Source: Candidatus Cloacimonadota bacterium
Lineage (GTDB): Bacteria; Cloacimonadota; Cloacimonadia; Cloacimonadales; TCS61
Assembly: GCA_027858325.1 (NCBI GenBank)
Contig: JAQICU010000332.1
Location: 1 to 11,547, forward strand
Reading direction: 5' to 3'
Length of the DNA: 11,547 nucleotides
Numbering within the stretch: the first letter of the stretch is position 1; every line of letters begins with the position of its first letter. The position numbers and the translations under genes were made by a program. The notes beneath the pieces are model-generated. The model made no database searches and had not been told where the DNA came from. It saw only the letters and a list, made by a program, of their open reading frames with translations. Shown one piece after another: positions 7,396-11,547 of this stretch.

Positions 7396-10300
7396 TTACA
7401 AACCTCCATTATGTTTCTTGTCTGCAAGAAACTCAATGTCGAAGCAGAGAGACTTTAACTCGCTTACCAGTACATTGAAAGATTCCGGAATGCCTGGTTT
7501 AGGGGGATTCAGTCCACTAGTTATGGCTTTAAAGGCATTAGTTCTACCTTCAACATCGTCACTCTTGATAGTCAGCATCTCTTCCAGAAGGCGGGAAGCA
7601 CCATAAGCTTCGAGAGCCCATACTTCCATCTCACCTAATCTCTGACCACCATGTTGAGCTTTACCACCCAATGGTTGTTGTGTGATTAGTGAGTAAGGTC
7701 CTGTAGAACGAGCATGCATTTTATCAGCAACCAGGTGATTTAATTTAAGCATATACATGATTCCAACGGTAACTTTCTCTTTGAAAGGTTCACCTGTTTT
7801 CCCATCATAGAGTACTTGTTTTCCATCCAGATTCAAATTAGCTTTCTTCATTGATTTATCAATATCACTTAGAGAAGCACCATCGAAAACTGGTGTTTCA
7901 AAATGAACACCGAGTATTCTAGCTGCCATACCAAGATGGGTTTCCATGATCTGACCGATATTCATACGGGATGGTACACCAAGAGGATTCAAAATAATGT
8001 CGACAGATTCGCCATTTTCCAAATAAGGCATGTCGGCTATCGGACTAACTCTGGATATAACACCCTTGTTTCCGTGACGACCAGCCATTTTATCACCAAC
8101 TGCGATCTTACGTTTCTTGGCAATATAGACCTTAACCATTTTACGAACACCATAAGGAAGTTCGTCTCCATGCTTAAGACGTTCTTTGGCTTTTTTGAAA
8201 ATATTGTCACTTTCTTCATAAGCTGTTTTAGCTTTCAGGATGATCTCATTGTATATGTTTTGATTCATCTCAGCATCTTCCACCAGATCGTAATCGAGGT
8301 TCAGACGCTTGAAATTGATCTTTATTAAATCTTTTTTTGTAATCTTTTTACCTGAGGGGATAAAGAACATATTTGTTTTTTCATCAACAATGTTCTTAGC
8401 TGAATTCCCAATAAGAATTTTCTCCAGTTTACCTTGAAGATATTCCTGGATCTTTTTCTGTCTTTCTTTATGTTCCTGCTTGATGCGCTGAAGAGAATCC
8501 AGTTTTAATTCTTGATCTTCAAATTCTTCTGTGGATTCAAGACGTGAGAAAACTTTCACATCAATAACTACACCTTCCATTCCCGGTTTGGCTTTAAGTG
8601 AACTGTTGGTAAAGTCTCCGGCACGATCACCGAAGAGAGCACGCATGAGGTTCTCTTCAGGGGAAGGATCGATATCCACATTCTTAGGAGTTATCTTTCC
8701 TACAATAACATCACCAGCTTTAACAACAGATCCAACTCTTATAATGCCTGATTTATCCAGGTTTCGAAGAGCTTTTATTGGAACGTTGGGTATATCATAA
8801 GCCAGCTCTTCCTTTCCATTTTTCATAATACGAACAAGAACTTCATGTTCCTCAATATAGACTGATGTAAGCAGATCTTCACGAGCAACTCTTTCACTGA
8901 GAATTATTGCATCCTCATAATTATATCCATACCACGGCATGAATGCAACCAGTAAATTACTGCCAAGTGCTAATCTATTCTCAATTATTGAAGGACCATC
9001 AGAGATCAGATCTCCTTTCTTCACTTTATCACCTGCTTTAACAGATGGTCTTTGGTGTATGGCTGTGTCCTGATTTGAACGGGCGAATTTTTTTAGATAA
9101 ACACGATTATTAGTCCCGATATCAAGTATGCTGTCATCAGGATTATCTCTTTCAATATCTACATAGGAACTTGTAACTTTTTTAACTAAGCCATCATAAG
9201 GTGCAATAGCAGCTGTGCCACTATCCTTGGCAATGATCTCCTCCATTCCCGTTCCAACCATTGGGACTTCCGGATTCATTAAAGGTACAGCTTGACGTTG
9301 CATATTCGATCCCATCAGAGCACGGTTTGCATCGTCATGTTCCAAGAATGGGATTAATGATGCTGATGCTGAAACTATCTGTTGTGGAGAGACATCAAGA
9401 AACTGAACATTTTCAGGTTTTACCTGTAAAAATTCACCTTGATGACGAGCAAATACGAGATCGTCAGTAATACTAATATTCTCATCATAATTCACATTAG
9501 CTTGTGCAATAATGTAATTTTCTTCCTGATTTGCATCAAGAAACTGAACATCAGAAGTGATCTTACCATTTTCTACTTTAATATAAGGTGTTTCTAAAAA
9601 TCCCAGATCGTTCACTCTTGCATACATTGCTGGTGAAGATATAAGACCGATATTTGGACCTTCAGGTGTTTCAATAGGGCAGACACGACCATAATGGGAA
9701 TAGTGAACATCCCTAACTTCGAAACCGGCACGTTCCCTGGTAAGTCCGCCCGGACCAAGGGCTGATAGTCTTCTTTTATGTGTGATACCGGTAAGTGGGT
9801 TTGTTTGTTCCATGTATTGGGAAAGCTGACCTGTGAGGAAGAATGACTGTACAACAGCGATAAGTGCATTGCTATTTATAAGGTCGTGAAGTGTAACTTC
9901 ATCCGGGTTAGCTATTGACATTCTCTCAACTGCAGTTCTGGCAACACGTGAAAGACCAATGTTGTATTGCTCAGCAAGGAGTTCTCCAACAGTTCTCACT
10001 CTTCTGTTTGCCAGGTGGTCAATATCGTCAATTTTATCTTCATCTTTGTATACAGCGATCAATTTATCTATGATCGCAATAAGATCTTCTTTTGTTAGAA
10101 CATGAGTGTTAATATCAATGTTTAAACCTAAGCGAGTATTAAGTTTATGACGTCCTACTTTTCCAAGATTGTATCTTCTCTCATTAAAGAACATTCTATT
10201 AAAAAGGTCTAAAGCAATTTCATATGTAGGCTCTTCACCAGGACGGATAAGTGTATATATTTTCTTTAATGCTTCTTCCTGGGTAGTCGTTTGATCTTTT

Positions 10301-11199
10301 GCTATTGTTTGTTCAATTATTTTCCTGGTAATCTCAAAACTAGTTTTAATAACATCGATCTTTTTAATTCCACCTTCAACCATTGCTTCGATTTCATCAT
10401 TTCCGATTTCACTACCGGCATCAAAAAGGATTTCACCGGTTTCTCTGTTCATAACATCAGCAAAAAGGAATCGGTTGTTAGCTTTTTTCACATCGATCTT
10501 TTCTTTTTCATAGAAATAATTTCTGAGATCGTCGTTGGTTGAAAGTCCAACAGCACGTAATAAAACAGTTGCCGGAAGCTTCCGTCTTTTATCAATAAGC
10601 ACAAATAGAGCATCGTAACTATCCATATTAAATTCAAGCCATGAACCATTATAGGGGATCAGCTTAGCAGAATTTAAAATCTTACCGCTGGGATGTTTTG
10701 CTTCTGAGAAAAAAATACCGGGAGATCTATGAAGCTGACTAATAATAACGCGTTCAGCTCCGTTGATAATGAATGTACCCTGATTCGTGATCAGAGGGAT
10801 CTCGCCAAGAAATACATCTTGCTCGATCGTGCTTTTAACCCTTTTGTCACCTGTCTCTTTAAGAATTTCTTCATCATAAATGACTAATCTCATTCTAGCT
10901 TTCACAGGCGCTTGATAGGAAAGATTTCTTTCGATACATTCATCGGTTGAGTATTTTTCTTTAAGTACAATATAATCAATATATTCGAGGTAGTAGATCC
11001 CTTTTTGGTCTTCTAACGGAAATATTGACTTGAGAACAGCTTGGAGTCCTTCTTCGTAACGTTTTTGTGGATGAACCTCTTTCTGCAGAAATTGATTATA
11101 AGAATCAATTTGCATTGAAAGAAGATTTGGAACGTGTACGAAAGGAAGCCCAGACTGTTCAGCTTTCTTTCTGATACGAGAAAAATTTTGAATTTTCAA
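7396..11199 (-). CDS. rpoB: DNA-directed RNA polymerase subunit beta (RpoB)
   Basis: Beta is the second large catalytic subunit of RNA polymerase and holds the rifampicin pocket. The protein has 1267 residues, somewhat shorter than E. coli beta (1342). Motifs in order: NGAERVIISQLHRSPG in the N-terminal lobe, the rifampicin region (about 455-481) QLSQYMEQTNPL and THKRRLSALGPGGL, CPIETPEGPNIGLI, MPWYGYNYEDAIILSE with Glu762-Asp763, GDKMAGRHGNKGV with Lys1037 and Lys1045 (E. coli K1065 and K1073), and near the C-terminus the clamp-connecting part from KMHARSTGPYS through GQRLGEMEVWALEAYGA. A charged, helix-rich insertion of around 120 residues precedes GDKMAGRHGNKG, as in Gram-negative beta. 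The start is TTG at 11199: AAGGAG lies 9 nt upstream, the N-terminus fits the family, and I found no in-frame ATG or GTG in the codons just upstream. Odd: Glu464 and Tyr462 replace the usual Asp516 and Phe514 (E. coli numbers). The stop codon abuts the rpoC start in the same frame. Confidence 0.98.
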   Translation of the reverse strand: MKIQNFSRIRKKAEQSGLPFVHVPNLLSMQIDSYNQFLQKEVHPQKRYEEGLQAVLKSIFPLEDQKGIYYLEYIDYIVLKEKYSTDECIERNLSYQAPVKARMRLVIYDEEILKETGDKRVKSTIEQDVFLGEIPLITNQGTFIINGAERVIISQLHRSPGIFFSEAKHPSGKILNSAKLIPYNGSWLEFNMDSYDALFVLIDKRRKLPATVLLRAVGLSTNDDLRNYFYEKEKIDVKKANNRFLFADVMNRETGEILFDAGSEIGNDEIEAMVEGGIKKIDVIKTSFEITRKIIEQTIAKDQTTTQEEALKKIYTLIRPGEEPTYEIALDLFNRMFFNERRYNLGKVGRHKLNTRLGLNIDINTHVLTKEDLIAIIDKLIAVYKDEDKIDDIDHLANRRVRTVGELLAEQYNIGLSRVARTAVERMSIANPDEVTLHDLINSNALIAVVQSFFLTGQLSQYMEQTNPLTGITHKRRLSALGPGGLTRERAGFEVRDVHYSHYGRVCPIETPEGPNIGLISSPAMYARVNDLGFLETPYIKVENGKITSDVQFLDANQEENYIIAQANVNYDENISITDDLVFARHQGEFLQVKPENVQFLDVSPQQIVSASASLIPFLEHDDANRALMGSNMQRQAVPLMNPEVPMVGTGMEEIIAKDSGTAAIAPYDGLVKKVTSSYVDIERDNPDDSILDIGTNNRVYLKKFARSNQDTAIHQRPSVKAGDKVKKGDLISDGPSIIENRLALGSNLLVAFMPWYGYNYEDAIILSERVAREDLLTSVYIEEHEVLVRIMKNGKEELAYDIPNVPIKALRNLDKSGIIRVGSVVKAGDVIVGKITPKNVDIDPSPEENLMRALFGDRAGDFTNSSLKAKPGMEGVVIDVKVFSRLESTEEFEDQELKLDSLQRIKQEHKERQKKIQEYLQGKLEKILIGNSAKNIVDEKTNMFFIPSGKKITKKDLIKINFKRLNLDYDLVEDAEMNQNIYNEIILKAKTAYEESDNIFKKAKERLKHGDELPYGVRKMVKVYIAKKRKIAVGDKMAGRHGNKGVISRVSPIADMPYLENGESVDIILNPLGVPSRMNIGQIMETHLGMAARILGVHFETPVFDGASLSDIDKSMKKANLNLDGKQVLYDGKTGEPFKEKVTVGIMYMLKLNHLVADKMHARSTGPYSLITQQPLGGKAQHGGQRLGEMEVWALEAYGASRLLEEMLTIKSDDVEGRTNAFKAITSGLNPPKPGIPESFNVLVSELKSLCFDIEFLADKKHNGGL
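7403..7407 (-). promoter_or_regulatory. Ribosome binding site of rpoC, embedded in the end of rpoB
   Basis: GGAGG on the minus strand is formed by the two glycine codons (GGA GGT) near the C-terminus of RpoB. It lies 7 nt before the GTG start of rpoC, and the TAA stop of rpoB sits between them. It supports the GTG start and implies that ribosomes ending rpoB are well placed to start rpoC. Confidence 0.78.
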
Positions 11200-11208
11200 A
11201 AGTTTATA

Positions 11209-11214
11209 CTCCTT
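11209..11214 (-). promoter_or_regulatory. Ribosome binding site deciding the TTG start of rpoB
   Basis: AAGGAG on the minus strand lies 9 nt before the TTG codon at 11199. The codons read in frame just upstream contain no ATG or GTG, so this site supports the unusual TTG start. Confidence 0.7.
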
Positions 11215-11220
11215 ATTTCT

Positions 11221-11246
11221 TAGCGTACAATTAAAATATCGTACAA
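11221..11246 (-). repeat. Short direct repeat in the rpoB leader
   Basis: The minus strand carries TTGTACGATA (11246-11237) and TTGTACGCTA (11230-11221), two copies matching at 9 of 10 positions with a 16-nt period. They sit between the candidate promoter and the rpoB ribosome binding site. They might be an operator or an RNA-binding element, or chance in an AT-rich spacer. The half-site GTAC is palindromic. Confidence 0.45.
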
Positions 11247-11255
11247 ATTTCCATC

Positions 11256-11284
11256 ATTATAAATAAGGTAACGGAAGTGAACAA
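11256..11284 (-). promoter_or_regulatory. Possible sigma-70-type promoter for rpoB
   Basis: The minus strand has a perfect TATAAT at 11261-11256. Seventeen nt upstream lies TTGTTC (11284-11279), which matches only the TTG of the -35 consensus. Transcription would begin near 11249, giving a leader of about 50 nt that contains both TTGTACG repeats. The -35 element would lie inside the hairpin at 11271-11298. The weak -35 and the AT-rich context keep confidence low. Confidence 0.35.
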
Positions 11285-11298
11285 AGGTTCACTTCCGT
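11271..11298 (-). promoter_or_regulatory. Perfect 12-bp hairpin between rplL and rpoB (attenuator or RNA processing site)
   Basis: The arms ACGGAAGTGAAC and GTTCACTTCCGT are perfectly complementary around a four-base loop (CTTT on the minus strand). The hairpin starts 16 nt after the rplL stop. It has no U-tract downstream on either strand, so it is not a standard intrinsic terminator. In E. coli the same gap holds a partial attenuator and an RNase III site that set lower expression of beta than of the ribosomal proteins. A similar role here is an inference from position and structure. Confidence 0.65.
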
Positions 11299-11314
11299 AT
11301 ATTAATTCTGTTAA

Positions 11315-11547
11315 CTATTTAACTTCTACCGATCCACCAGCTTCTTCAATTTGAGCTTTGATGGTTTCAGCTTCTTCTTTTGGAACACCTTCAACAACAG
11401 GATTTGGTGCATTATCAACTAATTCTTTAGCTACTTTCAAACCTAATTTTGTAATTGAACGAACAACTTTAATAACCTGGATCTTTTTTGCTCCAGAGCT
11501 AGTTAAAACAACGTCAAATTCTGTTTTTTCTTCAACAGCTTCTCCAC
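11315..11547 (-). CDS. rplL: 50S ribosomal protein L7/L12, C-terminal domain, cut by the window edge
   Basis: Seen: 76 codons entering from the right edge and ending at TAG (11317-11315). The sequence has the end of the acidic hinge (GEAVEE), then KTEFDVVLTSSGAKK, VIKVVRSITKLGLK, ELVDNAPNPVVEGV and the ending EEAGGSVEVK. This is the globular C-terminal domain of the L7/L12 stalk protein, which recruits EF-G, EF-Tu, IF2 and RF3 and stimulates their GTP hydrolysis. The N-terminal dimerisation domain is outside the window. The factor-binding helices keep the Lys and Arg of VIKxVR. Odd: the highly conserved LKEAK of the following helix reads LKVAK, with a GTA codon. Gene order rplL-rpoB-rpoC is the common bacterial arrangement. 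Confidence 0.95.
   Translation of the reverse strand, partial: GEAVEEKTEFDVVLTSSGAKKIQVIKVVRSITKLGLKVAKELVDNAPNPVVEGVPKEEAETIKAQIEEAGGSVEVK

Noticed and set aside
8037..9869. Short minus-strand frames at 8037-8219 and 9612-9869
   Set aside because: They overlap rpoB in another frame on the same strand and show out-of-frame copies of its conserved motifs; no independent evidence.
493..10542. Plus-strand open frames of 60-140 codons spread through fusA, rpoC and rpoB (for example 840-1169 and 7903-8328)
   Set aside because: They lie antisense inside strongly conserved genes, lack family features and convincing ribosome sites, and are explained by the codon pattern of the opposite strand.
11271..11298. 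Calling the rplL-rpoB hairpin an intrinsic terminator
   Set aside because: No run of T follows it on either strand, and rpoB must be transcribed through or right after it.

Overview
This window is an ordinary, tightly packed piece of the bacterial core 'rpoBC-str' gene cluster. All genes read on the minus strand, from right to left. In transcription order they are rplL (3' part only, cut by the right edge), rpoB, rpoC, rpsL, rpsG, fusA, then an intrinsic terminator, and the 5' end of a gene recognised as prmC (cut by the left edge). No mobile element, CRISPR array, tRNA, rRNA, phage gene or accessory system is visible. The largest gap without a gene is the 115-nt rplL-rpoB spacer (11200-11314); no stretch of 300 bases lacks a gene.

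Organism: an AT-rich bacterium (roughly 40% G+C by eye). RpoC has a long Gram-negative-type insertion inside the trigger loop, and RpoB has matching lineage-specific insertions. Four of the five complete genes have clear GGAGG/AAGGAG ribosome binding sites, which argues against a typical Bacteroidota genome, where such sites are weak. The protein sequences feel closest to the FCB/Cloacimonadota-type candidate phyla, but that is an impression and was not checked by a search.

Region by region: 1-184 encodes the N-terminal helical domain of a release-factor glutamine methyltransferase from a TTG start. 201-229 is a hairpin plus U-tract that should end the large operon only 16 nt before that start. 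258-2354 encodes elongation factor G, with normal GTPase motifs but altered residues at the tip of domain IV and no visible Shine-Dalgarno site. 2369-2839 and 2850-3224 encode ribosomal proteins S7 and S12. 3244-7395 and 7396-11199 encode the beta' and beta subunits of RNA polymerase; these two genes abut in the same frame, separated only by a single TAA. 11200-11314 holds a perfect 12-bp hairpin, a possible promoter and a short direct repeat in front of rpoB. 11315-11547 encodes the C-terminal domain of L7/L12.

Together the genes couple transcription (RNA polymerase core) to translation (S12, S7, L7/L12, EF-G, release factor modification). The points most worth a second look are the unusual domain IV tip of EF-G, the in-frame rpoB-TAA-GTG-rpoC junction, substitutions in the rifampicin-site region of RpoB, the frequent non-ATG starts, and the hairpins at the two ends of the rpoB-fusA unit. 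I did not find evidence of an undescribed system.
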